This document shows positions 48,701 through 59,205 of a DNA stretch of 64,000 nucleotides, piece by piece. The DNA is from Akebia trifoliata. Lineage: Eukaryota; Streptophyta; Magnoliopsida; Ranunculales; Lardizabalaceae. Each line of letters begins with the position of its first letter. Position 1 is the stretch's first letter. The DNA lies in NCBI GenBank assembly GCA_017979445.1, contig CM030709.1, forward strand, positions 1,178,001 through 1,242,000, read 5' to 3'. A program made the position numbers and the translations under genes. The notes under the pieces were generated by a model. It searched no databases and was not told the DNA's origin. It was given only the letters and a program-made list of their open reading frames with translations.

Positions 48701-49056
48701 ACCATGATTTCAAATACCCGAATTTCAAAACAAAGATCAACACCAATGGCATATAATTATATACTACTATTCAAGTACCTTAATCGACTAAGAAGACCAA
48801 AAACGGAATTTGTGATCGATGGGTTCACTAAGGTACTTGAATTCTTGATTCTTTCAGGGGAAAGTGGAGATTTTGATTCCGGTTTTAAACTCTCTAACGG
48901 GTCTGTAGTATTTTTTCGAGGCAACGATCTTGGGTTAATTCGAAAGCGAATTGTGGTACAAGCATTCCTTCCCAGTGTTGGAGATGTAGAAATTGGAGTA
49001 GTTGAGAAGCAGAAGCAACATCGATTGCGAGGGTGAGAGATGAATCCAGTTGCCAT
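42776..49056 (-). CDS. DTX44: Plastid MATE transporter, DETOXIFICATION 44-like
   Basis: Thirteen exons on the minus strand: 49056-48779, 48689-48568, 48320-48171, 48011-47839, 46278-46143, 45200-45104, 44995-44895, 44729-44566, 44022-43951, 43810-43694, 43563-43468, 43367-43246 and 42839-42776. All have GT-AG borders and phases agree, giving 563 residues. MATE carriers export organic compounds by H+ or Na+ antiport through 12 membrane helices. An N-terminal extension of about 90 residues rich in Ser/Arg is a likely plastid transit peptide. Core motifs include ELAAVGVSISVFNLVSKLFN, VPLLNITTSFVAEEQA, FLTLRAFGAPAIVIALAAQG, TFRGFLDTKTPLYATG, VGNLLNAVLDPILIFYFGLG and MNALAFVFDGLYYGVSDF. This is the DTX44 signature (Arabidopsis At2g38330, from memory). 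The transported substrate is not known to me. Introns are AT-rich; intron 4 (1.56 kb) and intron 5 (0.94 kb) carry repeats. The gene looks intact. Confidence 0.93.
45648..45775. repeat. Palindromic element C2 in MATE intron 5
   Basis: GATTCTATTGGCACACCAAC then TTTTACTTACAACACACCAA pairs with TTGGTGTGTTATAAGTAAAA and GATAGAAGCTCTC. Same family as the 11.15-kb palindrome. Confidence 0.75.
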
Positions 49057-50650
49057 AATCTTGAACTCGAGACACAGAAAAGGAGAGACTAGTTTTTCAT
49101 CTTCAATTTTAATTAAGTTATCGTGAACCATGTATTTGATTTGGATGGATAACGAGTTCAGGAATATCTTATAGATTTTCAATAATATTCAAAGCCCAAT
49201 AGATTCAAGCCCATTACCGAAACGAGAAATATATTTTGGATTCAATCAGTTTTAAAAAGCCCAATGGCGTATAAGCCCATAATACCCATTATTAGACGTA
49301 TAGACAGACGTACGAGTACATTATATTATACATAGTGTGCAGCGGTAACATAGCCGACTCCTTTCAAGAGTAGAGAGAAAGGTAGGGCCCACCAACTTTA
49401 ATAGTGCACGTTCTCGCTGCAGTGCCCAAGTCAAGTGCACCCCCTAAAATTAATATGTGCCTTTAGGGCACACGTTAAGGTGCAATAAATACACTTTGCA
49501 GATTGGAATCTGAGGGTATTTTGGTAAAAAATGAAAACCTCAAACTCAAACGGCATTCGAGGAACTTCATCAAATGTACGGTAGAGATGAAAAGAAAATA
49601 CGGGCTTATGATGGATTACTGTCAGTTTCCTTGGGATCGGTACGGTTTCTTATTTCTTGAGAACTTTAGGAAGAATATCACCCCATCTCAGCAGTTCTCG
49701 AGATAGAAATTCTCATAAACTCAAACCTTACCAGGAAAGATAGGTCCTTGTGGACGCTATAGTAATATAATAACATAGATCGAAGGCTATTCAACGATCA
49801 AAATCCTGCCACGTGTCACCTCTGAAGATACATTTACTACGGACCTGTTAGACCTACACTACTGTGATTACTTTACCAAAATCTAGTTTGGTTAACGATC
49901 TATTTTTTTTTTAAATAAATAAATAAAAATTGACAAAAATTCTGGAAATTTTGATGAAAAAAAAAAACCCCAAATTGTTAAACTGTAAATCAAGGGATTC
50001 GGTGATCCAGAATAATTCTAACCATTGGATTTGAGGCAAATTTCACAATCTATAATAGTAGTGGACCTTCCATGAAGGGTAATTGTTGTAAACTTGGTAC
50101 GAATCAACAAAACATGGAACAGATGGTAGAGCCGAAACCAAAAGTAAGATTTCGGTAGGTACAAAAGCTATTTTGAACAAGAAAACAAACCCCATCTTAC
50201 ATAATAAATTAGATTTCATTTGGCAATTCTCGTGGACAGAGGGACATGGTGAAAATGGAGATGTTAAAGCTACTTGAATTGTCTAGAAGAAGTTGGAATA
50301 ATGGAGTCAAAACCCACTGTAAAATACTTTATTTAAAGGTCAAAATTGCATGCAACAATGAATCTGAAGCTTATAAACCAAACCCATATTTCTCCAAAAT
50401 ATCATAGCTTCTTATTCAACTTAGGGTTTCTGAACCATGTTAAAACACACACACACACACACTCACACACACTCACACACAGAGGATGGAAGGGAGAACA
50501 GATCCACATCATTTTGAATATTCGATGAAAGACCTGGAATGATAAATAAAACAAGCCACTGGTCATTCCAGTTCACTTAAGAGAAAGAGAGCAAAGAAGA
50601 AGAAGAACAAACCCACCCACCTCACTTAGCTTTCTAAAATTATCCAATAA
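49057..50650. other. Intergenic between MATE gene and MIR390
   Basis: MATE promoter region, then AT-rich DNA. A segment at about 49455-49530 (CTTTAGGGCACACGTTAAGG, then GGGTATTTTGGTAAAAAATG) has a diverged relative at about 57675-57780. A (CA)n tract lies at about 50444-50480. No coding gene is supported. Confidence 0.45.
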
Positions 50651-50882
50651 AAGGAGAAAATTTGTCTAAAATGCTATTTAATCTCATACCCATGTATGTT
50701 TTTGTGTCATTCTTGCCAAATTTGAAGGAAAGTTGTCTACTTACTCTCACTCCAGATATCTTCCTCAATTTTTACTGAAAAATAAAAGCAAAAAAATCAA
50801 AATATGAACTATTTAAACATACCCAGATCGCCATTATCACTAGTCTTGATGTAATTGCACAAGATAGAGTAAGAAGATCCGA

Positions 50883-50959
50883 TAAAACTCAGGATGGATA
50901 GCGCTATTGACGATCAAATCACATAGAAAGTCGTTCATGGCGCTATCCCTCCTGAGCTT
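50883..50959 (-). ncRNA. MIR390: MIR390 precursor hairpin
   Basis: On the minus strand the 21 bases 50959-50939 are the conserved plant miR390 (starts AAGCTCAGGAGGG, ends ATAGCGCC). The star strand 50903-50883 (CGCTATCCATCCTGAGTTTT then A) pairs with it, leaving the normal 2-base 3' overhangs. The 35-base loop region is 50904-50938. miR390 is loaded into AGO7, cuts TAS3 RNA and starts production of tasiRNAs against ARF2/3/4, which controls leaf polarity, lateral roots and phase change. The mature sequence begins with A, as AGO7 requires. The stem continues on both sides (TCTGTAAAGC against GTTTTATCGG-like pairing) enough for DICER-LIKE processing. Confidence 0.95.
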
Positions 50960-51105
50960 TACAGATTCTCCTATACTTTTTATCAAAGAAAATGACACGA
51001 CAAGGGATATCATCAAAATTCCTAAGAAGCTCAGCAAAGATCAGAGACTGAGAATTTCTAAACTCACAAACATACGATGCTGAGAAAGGGGTCAAGGAGA
51101 GAGTA

Positions 51106-51113
51106 TATTTATA
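51106..51113 (-). promoter_or_regulatory. Probable TATA box of the MIR390 primary transcript
   Basis: TATAAATA on the minus strand, about 150 bases upstream of the mature miR390, placing a transcription start near 51080. Start and end of the transcript are inferred. Confidence 0.6.
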
Positions 51114-51542
51114 AGGGATGGTACGTGATGAAGGACGAACAGACAAGAGTCACGTCCTTGGGACATGAGAAGCTTGACTAAGTAAGGTGGTGGTGGTTGT
51201 ATTTGTGTACGACTGCTTACGTGTGGAGAGGCAGATTTTTCTCTCGCCCTTATTAACCCTCAATGAAACAACTCACCATGACCATGAGAAAAACTATGTT
51301 GTCTCAGTCTTGACTCTGGAGGAAAAAGTTTGATCATCCACGTCTTAAACGTGGCACATCTTGTTTCTTAGATGATCATATTAGGTTTTTGTCCATCCGA
51401 AACCAAAAAAATCTGTTTGATCTGTAATTCTTTAGTAATTTGATTTCAGTAGACAAATTCTAATTATGCCTCTCTCTCTCTCTCTCTCTTGTAGTTTTGT
51501 TGGTATATGGAGATCTGTGAACACAACTCCAACCATCAAGTA

Positions 51543-51790
51543 AATTGAAAATCAATAGAAGAAAGTCTCCATTCAAGGATTTAGTACGCTTTGGTCAAAT
51601 CACATGTTAAATGATCATTATCATATTCTCAAGAGCTACTGTATGTGTGTGTGTGTTTTTTTTTATTGAAAATCAATAGAAGAAAGTCTCCATTTTAAGG
51701 ATTTAGTACGCTTTGGTCATATCACATGTTAAATGATCATTATCATATTCTCAAGAGCTACTGTGTGTGTGTGTGTGTTTGTGTTTTTTT
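51543..51790 (+). repeat. Direct duplication of about 123 bases with GT microsatellites
   Basis: AATTGAAAATCAATAGAAGA through TCTCAAGAGCTACTGT then (GT)n and T-run occurs at about 51543-51665 and again at 51665-51790, with only a few changes (ATTCAAGG against ATTTTAAGG; CAAATC against CATATC). A recent tandem duplication ending in a variable GT tract. Confidence 0.93.
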
Positions 51791-52065
51791 TTTTTTTTTT
51801 TTCCTTTGCATATGTAAGCTGAAGTTGCCTGCAACCTCCTTACTTTGCAAAATGACACACTAATTGAGCTTCGATCTCAACCCTAAGCTAATGAGTGTTT
51901 GAATCTACACATATCAAAATCTCATTCTATATGTCACGTACCTATATGGGGGTTGTAGACAAATGATAGGCACTTGCGCATGTCTAGATTAAGTTGTCTA
52001 CCTTTATAAGCAAATTACTTTGTCAAAATAATGTTAGTAAAGTCGATGAACCACTCATATTAAAG

Positions 52066-53423
52066 GGGTTTTTGGTGATTCGGGCTCCTGAATTTTACAA
52101 GTAAGGATTTCGGACCTCATTTCTTATGAATTAAGAGTTTACCCTAAAAAATTATTACATAAGCAAAAGTATATTTTCATGCCCAAAATGTCATTTACCC
52201 TAATATGACGTTAAACCTGTTATTGGTGTCCTTTGCAAGTGTAATTATTATATTTTTTCAAATATATAATATATCTCTCTCACCTCTCCGTCATTTTCGT
52301 TAAATCATTCATCAGAATAGTTGAAGAAGATTTCAAATGGAGAAGAGATTTCAGAAGAAGATTGAAAACACGTATATGAAAGAGAAGAAAAAGATTTCAA
52401 ATGGAAAAGAAGATATAATTGAAAATATAGGAAAGCACCTTTTGTACTAAAGTGTATTACCTTTGTACCGTAGCGTAATTTATTTATAATGCAGTGCATT
52501 ATCGAATGATATTAGATTTGATAAAGGCGTCATGTGAATATTGTCGTGTTATACTAAGTCGCCACACATCTTTTCAAATGTGAAATAGTTTCTTTTACAG
52601 GTGTAATTATTATACTTTTTCATAATATAATATATTTTTCTCACCTCACTGTCATTTTCATCGAAGCTTTCGAAATAGTTGAAGAAGATTTCAAATGGAA
52701 AATAAGAAGATTTAAGACAAGAAAATATCTCAAAAGAATATTGAAAACATAAATATGAAGAAAAAGAAAATTTTTAAACAGAGAAGATGTAATGAAAAAT
52801 GGGAAAACGTCTTTGTAACGAAGTGTATTACCTTTGTATTGTAGCATAAGTTATTTGTAACCGAACGCATTATCTAATGGTATCAGATTTTATAAAGATG
52901 TCATGTGTGTATCGTCGTGCCATACTAAGGTGTCATGTGTATTATAATCTTATTTATTTTTATTTTTATTTTATATTTTTATTATGAGGATATGAGACAA
53001 ATGGATGTAAAATATGAAGATTAGAGTTAATACCAAAAGACTCGTTACTTTAAAATGGATGGAATTTCTTTACTTAATAATGGAGCTTCATTGTGTTAAT
53101 CGTGTAAAGATGGAAGGACAACCAATATACTATTAGCTTAGAGGTGTAAAAATGGAGAAGAGAGAAAAATACTGAAGTTTCATGGAGAAAAATGCATGTA
53201 AAAATGATGAAGCAAAATTCAATGAGAAGTTTTGCATAAAATCATTTGTACCATCTATTACGTACTAGATTTTAAGTCTAGGTAACAACTCCTAAGACAA
53301 ACCTAACAAGGTTTTTAATTATTTTGATATTTTGATAAGGTATGAGGGTAAACTACCAATTTAGAAAAGATGAGTCTTGGCCTCCTAACTTGAAAGAGTT
53401 AGGAGCCCGAATCACTAAAAACT
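52066..53423. mobile_element. Non-autonomous MULE-like element, 1358 bases
   Basis: The ends GGGTTTTTGGTGATTCGGGC then TCCT and (inverted) AGTTTTTAGTGATTCGGGCT then CCT are terminal inverted repeats. They are flanked by CATATTAAAG (52056-52065) and CATGTTAAAG (53424-53433), a 9-10 base target-site duplication with one mismatch. That length fits Mutator-like elements. Inside are two diverged copies of a roughly 340-base unit (about 52233-52570 and 52598-52935), with GTTGAAGAAGATTTCAAATG and AAGTGTATTACCTTTGTA in both. No transposase frame. Confidence 0.8.
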
Positions 53424-54029
53424 CATGTTAAAGTGAAAGTGTGAACAAAAGACTAGTTCAAACTCTTATTAGGTCGATACTATTACTTCTTGAGATGATA
53501 CAATTTGTGTCAATTCTATTACTTCTTAAGTGTCCGGATAGTATTAGTTTGGATGCAAATTCTCGTGGGAGGAAAAGTTCGTAATTTGGGTTAGTGCCAT
53601 GAAGGATTCTCAACTTAAGATTATTTACTCATTTGTGAGAGTGGAATTCTTTGCTCCCCACACTAACTAATAAGAAAATCGATAAATGAAAAAATTTCAA
53701 ATCAAACGGGTGTAAATCCTCCGTTAGGGTAATTATGGTTTGTCGATCCAAGCTCAATCTAATGTTGATGTGACATAGGTGATGAAAATCTTGAAGGGCA
53801 AAGTAACCATTTGGGAATCTATTCGTAGACTTGCACTTTTATATAAATCAAATTATCACTTGGTCAAATTACAAAAGCACTTCTTACTATTGTAGAAGTT
53901 AAAAATGGCAACAAGCAAAACATAACTAATATATGTTTCTTGTGTTAGACATTTGTGGAAATCCTAACTAACTATAATAAGGGTATTTTTCTCTAGGTCT
54001 TTGTTTTTGAATTTGTCAAGTGAAAAGTT

Positions 54030-54635
54030 CATTTAGGGTGCATTTTATTACACATGAAAAATAGGGTAGAAAATCATTTTTCATGTATTTAATTTATTTT
54101 TTTCGTGAAAACCAATTTTTCACCCTCTTCCAAATTCCAAGAAAATGTAGATTTAATTTTTCCACTTATACTCATGAAAAATTGGAATTCAGCCAAAATT
54201 TTTATCATCAAATTAAAACCCTAATCTCCTCCATTATTTTTTCTATACCACCACCTTCGTCGTCTTTGCTATTGTTGACGACAAATGATAAATGCTATCG
54301 CCATTGCCGTATCCACCAACCATCATCCATTTTCTTTTATTTTTCTTCTTCATCTTATTCCTCCTATTCCCATGACCTCCAACTAACTCGCCACCACCCC
54401 TCTCTCTTTTCTTCTTATTTCGTTTCTCCCTCTCCTCCACAGCCTACTTTGTAACTTTCTCACCCTTGCTTACTTTCTTCTTTTTCTTTCCCTTTTCTGA
54501 TTTTTTTTTCTTTTTTTTGGTAATTTTTTTTCCAGATGAAATCAAATACCAAATACTTGATGTTCTACCCATCCATTTTTCATGGACAAAATCTATGAAA
54601 ATTAAATTTGTATGCCATCAAACATTTTCTTAATA
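54030..54635. mobile_element. Foldback element with trinucleotide-rich interior, copy 2
   Basis: The left end TTTAGGGTGCATTTTATTAC then ACATGAAAAATAGGGTAGAA pairs with the right end TTCTACCCATCCATTTTTCA and GCCATCAAACATTTT. The interior (ACCACCACCTTCGTCGTC, CCACCACCCC, CTTCTT runs) is the complement of the interior of the 23.7-kb element, so the two copies have opposite orientation. Confidence 0.65.
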
Positions 54636-56304
54636 TGTAGTACTAAGACCTTTCAACCTCTCTTCACTAGGCTAAATTGTAAATAAAGTTTTAACGATTA
54701 AAATATCATTGTAAATACTTCAAAAAAATTAAATTATAATCGAATAAATCAAAATTTGTATATAATATTTTTATTATAATTATATATGTCCAAAGAAATT
54801 ATTTTTCACTAGTCTATATCTCTAAATGACAATTTGGCAAATGTATTTCCATAGATGTGCTTTTGCTTAGCCAAGTTACAATTACAACTAAATAGAGTTA
54901 GGGTTACCAATATTTTAAGACGATTTTTAACTAAATAATTTAATTTTTGAAGAGAAAAATGTTTTGAATATAACAAAATTAATAATAATTGACTAGCCTT
55001 ATTATGTCGCATTCAAAAACATGATCTAATGCTTCAGGATTGTAGAGGATAAAATTCTTTGAACTTTCAAAAAGAAAATTTTCAACGATTGTTACATTTT
55101 GTCGTTATATTTAAATCTTAAGTTTGGAACTTATGTAGAAGTTCGATGGTCATCCATTTTCAAAACCTCGATCAGACTTCAATGAGTGTTTTTTAATTTG
55201 AGTTTTTCAATGAAATTTAGAGGGTCGTGATGTTGAGTTGTTGATATTGTAATCCATTTGATCAAAATAATCTTTAATAAGACTTAAAATCTTATTATGA
55301 TAATAAAAAAAGTGTTTCACAATTAACAATATGCTAGTCTAATAAGCTTAGAAGTTACAAACTCAAGTAAGGAGAGTGTTTTTCATCGATAGTTCGTTAC
55401 TGTTGATTCGTAAAATTGAATTAGGACAATCAAATCGGTAGTTATGGAGAGAAAAAAAATAAAAAAAATATTATTTTTAACTAAGCAAAGCAAACATCAA
55501 TGCATCGTAATTTCTCGAGGAAGAAAATTATCGATTCTACCCTCCCTTGTCTGATTCCCAGGGACTTCTCGGAACTTGCGCTTGTGACCAACTCTTACAC
55601 TCTTGTCAGATCAAGTTTCGTAATTCGAGAAAGTCTTTTTTCTATTTAATATATAATAAATAAATAGAAACTTAAATGTCCTCAGTGTTTTTCTGACAAA
55701 CACCAGGAATTTCTTTTTAAAAAGGAAAATCAGAAACTTTTACTTGACTTTCTCTAATTTACCTTTATTATCAGTCTTGAACCCATTATCCAAAGCTAGA
55801 AAAAGACCGTCTTACCCCTAAGACCAAAATCTTATGTTCAAACTGATGTGGCCTTCTGGGCCAACAGTATTGCTTGTGGGGTCAAATCACAGTCTCATTT
55901 TAAAGGTTATCCATAAATGCTCAACGTGGAGTGCAGAGGTCTCCATTACGCCTTCTGTTCTCACAGCATCGCATTTCAGAGCTTGTAATACGCCTAAAAA
56001 GTTTGTACAGCTGAGTCTGTCAGGAATTTGTCCAACTGCAGTCGCTATCATAACTCATTCTGGTTAGATGGCTAACGTTCAATGCGTAGCCGGACCAGTA
56101 CCATACAGCTGAGTCGTTTTTTTGCTCCGACTCCACAGCGCTTGCCACGTCTAAGTATACAAGTGTATTTGTCTGACTAAGAAGGGTACTTTTGTAAATT
56201 AGAACTCCTCAATGCTTATCACGTCAATCATAAAGTGGTAATTTTTTAACTAACAAGTGTAATTTTGTAAATTAAAAATATTATTCAATCCATAAGAATA
56301 CATA

Positions 56305-56617
56305 TTAGAAGTTCAATTTGGTTCGTTTGAGGTCAAATTAGAACTGAATCAACATAGGTCGCTTCTACTAAATAAGAATCAGAATCGAACCAAATCAAAT
56401 TCCATTGGAATCAAACTAATCCAAATCGAATAAAAGTCGATTTAATTTGGTTCGATTCTACGGATTGCTAATATTCTGTAACGTATAAGTAATATTTTTT
56501 AATGAAAAAATAAAGATAATATTTTATACAAAAAATCACAAATCTATTCATAAAAAGTCATTAATTTATTCATAAAAGATCACTAATCTATGTCCTAACT
56601 CCTAAAATAATTCATAA

Positions 56618-56658
<41 letters not shown>

Positions 56659-56850
56659 TGCATAGGGGTTCGATTCTCGATTTGGTGCAGTTCAATACAA
56701 GTTTGATCGGAGAATCGAATCAAATTGATCGATTATCCATTTTCATAACCGGAAATCGAACTGCAACTTGTTGCAAACTAAACCAAACCACCTCAAAGCT
56801 ATCGATTTGGTTTGGTTCTTGGTTTGAGCCGAACCAAGTTGCACCCCTAA
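56305..56850. mobile_element. GGTTCG-rich TIR repeat
   Basis: AAGTTCAATTTGGTTCGTTT at the left and (inverted) TAGGGGTGCAACTTGGTTCG at the right, with many ATTTGGTTTGG/GAACCAAATC words inside and a TA microsatellite in the middle. TAGGGGTGCAA ends are typical of non-autonomous hAT-like plant repeats. A similar type lies at 60.19-60.69 kb (ends TAAGATTGCAAGCTG / TAGGATTACAACTTGG). Confidence 0.5.
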
Positions 56851-58894
56851 TACATATGATTGGTGGATCCCATATTTCTATGAGTAAAATTTTTTCTCAT
56901 ACACAAACACGTGAGAAATTTTATTGGGAAAATTAGATAAAGGACCTTCGTAGAAGGATTTACTTCTAAGTAGTCTTTAAGTTTTGCGCGTTAACTTGAT
57001 CAGACATTTAGTACATTTTTTCTTTCTTAATGATTTCTCGTACTCTTTAATTCATAATTTTTACTGTTAAACTTGACGCTTTTTTATTTAGTGTCGAGTT
57101 CATATTTTTTACCGTCAAACTCACTACTATTTACTGTTCAGATCATCACTTTTTATTTTTTTGTCAAACTCAACACTGGTAAAATCCACCCATTTTCAAT
57201 TTTAAAGGTTTTTTTTCGACTAAAATACATGGAAAGATTAGGTAAAATCTTGAGATAATGACTTGTTTAAATGATTTCAACTCAAAACAATTATTCTTGA
57301 TCCATTTTTATCAAAAAAATTAGGAGAAAAAAAGTGAAAAAAAATCCTAATTTCTAATATATATCTTAAAAGAGCTTTAGAAATAACTTCTTTTTAAATA
57401 CTTTTTGACGGAATTGAGTTTGTAAAACTCGATTGATATGTCAAAAATTTAATTTTTTTAAAATGAAAATAATGATTTTGAAATATTAGGACATTCAATC
57501 ATGAGAAATGTGAAAGATGAGGTCCATGACCATTTAGAAAGAAAAAAGTTTCCTAAATCTTCTATCAAGTAATCGTTGAAAACTTAGAGATTATTTAGAA
57601 AGATGTCCTTCTGCAAGGATCTTTTAAGTAATTTTTCTAATTTTATATTTAATTATTGGATTTTCTTAACACGTGACTTTAGGGCGCGCGTTAAGTTGCA
57701 TAAAATACACCTTGAAAATAGACCTTTAGAATATTTTTTATAAAAAAATTTTGTAAGGGTATTTTCGGTAAGAAATTCAATTTTGAAGCCTTTGAAAATA
57801 TTCTGGTAAAACAAATCTTCTGAGGATATTTTTGGTAGGAAATTCAATGTATTTAATACAGGTTAACACGTGGCATCGACATCATACAGCCGCTACTAAC
57901 ATAATAAACTACTCCTTACTAAATGACAATACTTTAATCATAATATTGACGTTATTAAGATTAAATTTTTAAAGAAAAATGTATTAAGGTTTACATGCCA
58001 TGTTGATGAGCATTTTGAAGGGCCCCACATACTTCAAATCTTCACTTACTGTGGACTGTTGTACTGTATCCTGAGTAGTGATACGGACCCGGGTCAGGCG
58101 CTTCTTCGGCTTTATTTGATGTAATCATTCATCTGGGTCCCATCATCTTCAATGACACTTACCTAATTCACAACGTCACGAACTCACCATATTGGCTATT
58201 TTCGCAATCGGCCCATTTTGATGGTGACCCATAACAAATAGGCTAGATTATTATACCAGCCCAGTCCAGCCCAAGTGAACAGTGCATCAAAGATCTTCCT
58301 CGATATTCGAATTGATCTCGATGCATGGTCCTCCGAGTCACACTATCAGATGAATTTTCAATTGGAAAGCGATTGTGGCGTTCTTGAAGTAGATAAATAC
58401 TGTAGTGTAACTTTTTGCTCAATCCCTGGCCATTGGATGTCTAATCCTTTTTATCTCGATGTTAATGGGTTGTACTGTATCTTTTTAAGCAGGAGGACTA
58501 CTCTGGAATTTATTTACAGCTTTACCGCAGTTTGACTGTACTATGGGCCAGCAATCAGATCCATCAGCAAATAAAACCCCTCGTTATATGCCTTAAAAGT
58601 TCGATCACTCCGTCGTACGTGTCAGGTCCTCGTAACACGAGCGATATTTTCTTAGCTGTTCATCCCATTCCCTGATTCCCATGCGTGGACTTGATTTTTC
58701 TAATAAAAATTGTGAATTTTTTATAATACCCCTTAAGAAATCAGTGATATTAGTTTTTCCCCTGTAAAGTTGGGGGATTAGGTTTAATTAAAGATCAACA
58801 AATTTTTATTTATATAAATTTTAATATTTTAATTTACTAATGTAATTTTTTTTTAAATATTTACAAGAACAATAATGAATGTACATGGTAAATC

Positions 58895-59030
58895 ATATGC
58901 GGTCTGTACGCGGTTGATATGGCAAGGTCACAGAACCACATAACTTTTTCTTGTATATCTCGAAGAAAAAGTTCTATAATTATGTACCCTTACCACGTCA
59001 GTCGATATGATTATCTATGTGCATTCATCA
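58895..59030. repeat. Hairpin element A6
   Basis: ATGCGGTCTGTACGCGGTTG then ATATGGCAAGG pairs with CTTACCACGTCAGTCGATAT and the end GTGCATTCATCAC. The arms match element A5 at 35 kb, so A5 and A6 form one subfamily. Confidence 0.8.
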
Positions 59031-59105
59031 CAAATTTTTTTTTAAAGTATGAACTGTATTAAACTGATTTAAAAAAAAGCTATCGTTATAAATCAATTCG
59101 AAATT

Positions 59106-59205
59106 CACTCGCTTGACATGCATGTGCACAGAATCATAGATCAATTTCTTCGGGATATACAACGAAAAGATATATTGTTTTGTGCACATGCCACTTCAAG
59201 TGCGG
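59106..59205. repeat. Hairpin element A7
   Basis: CACTCGCTTGACATGCATGT then GCACAGAATCATAGATC pairs with TGTGCACATGCCACTTCAAG then TGCG. The core is TTTCTTCGGGATATACAACG. It lies only about 75 bases from A6. Confidence 0.8.

Noticed and set aside
50943..51146. Minus-strand frame of 67 codons and another at 50840-51037 over the MIR390 region
   Set aside because: They overlap the miR390 hairpin and promoter. The primary microRNA transcript explains the locus better than a protein.
58275..58535. Frame MNSASKIFLDIRIDL... of 86 codons
   Set aside because: Isolated, no motif, no splice partners; most likely chance.
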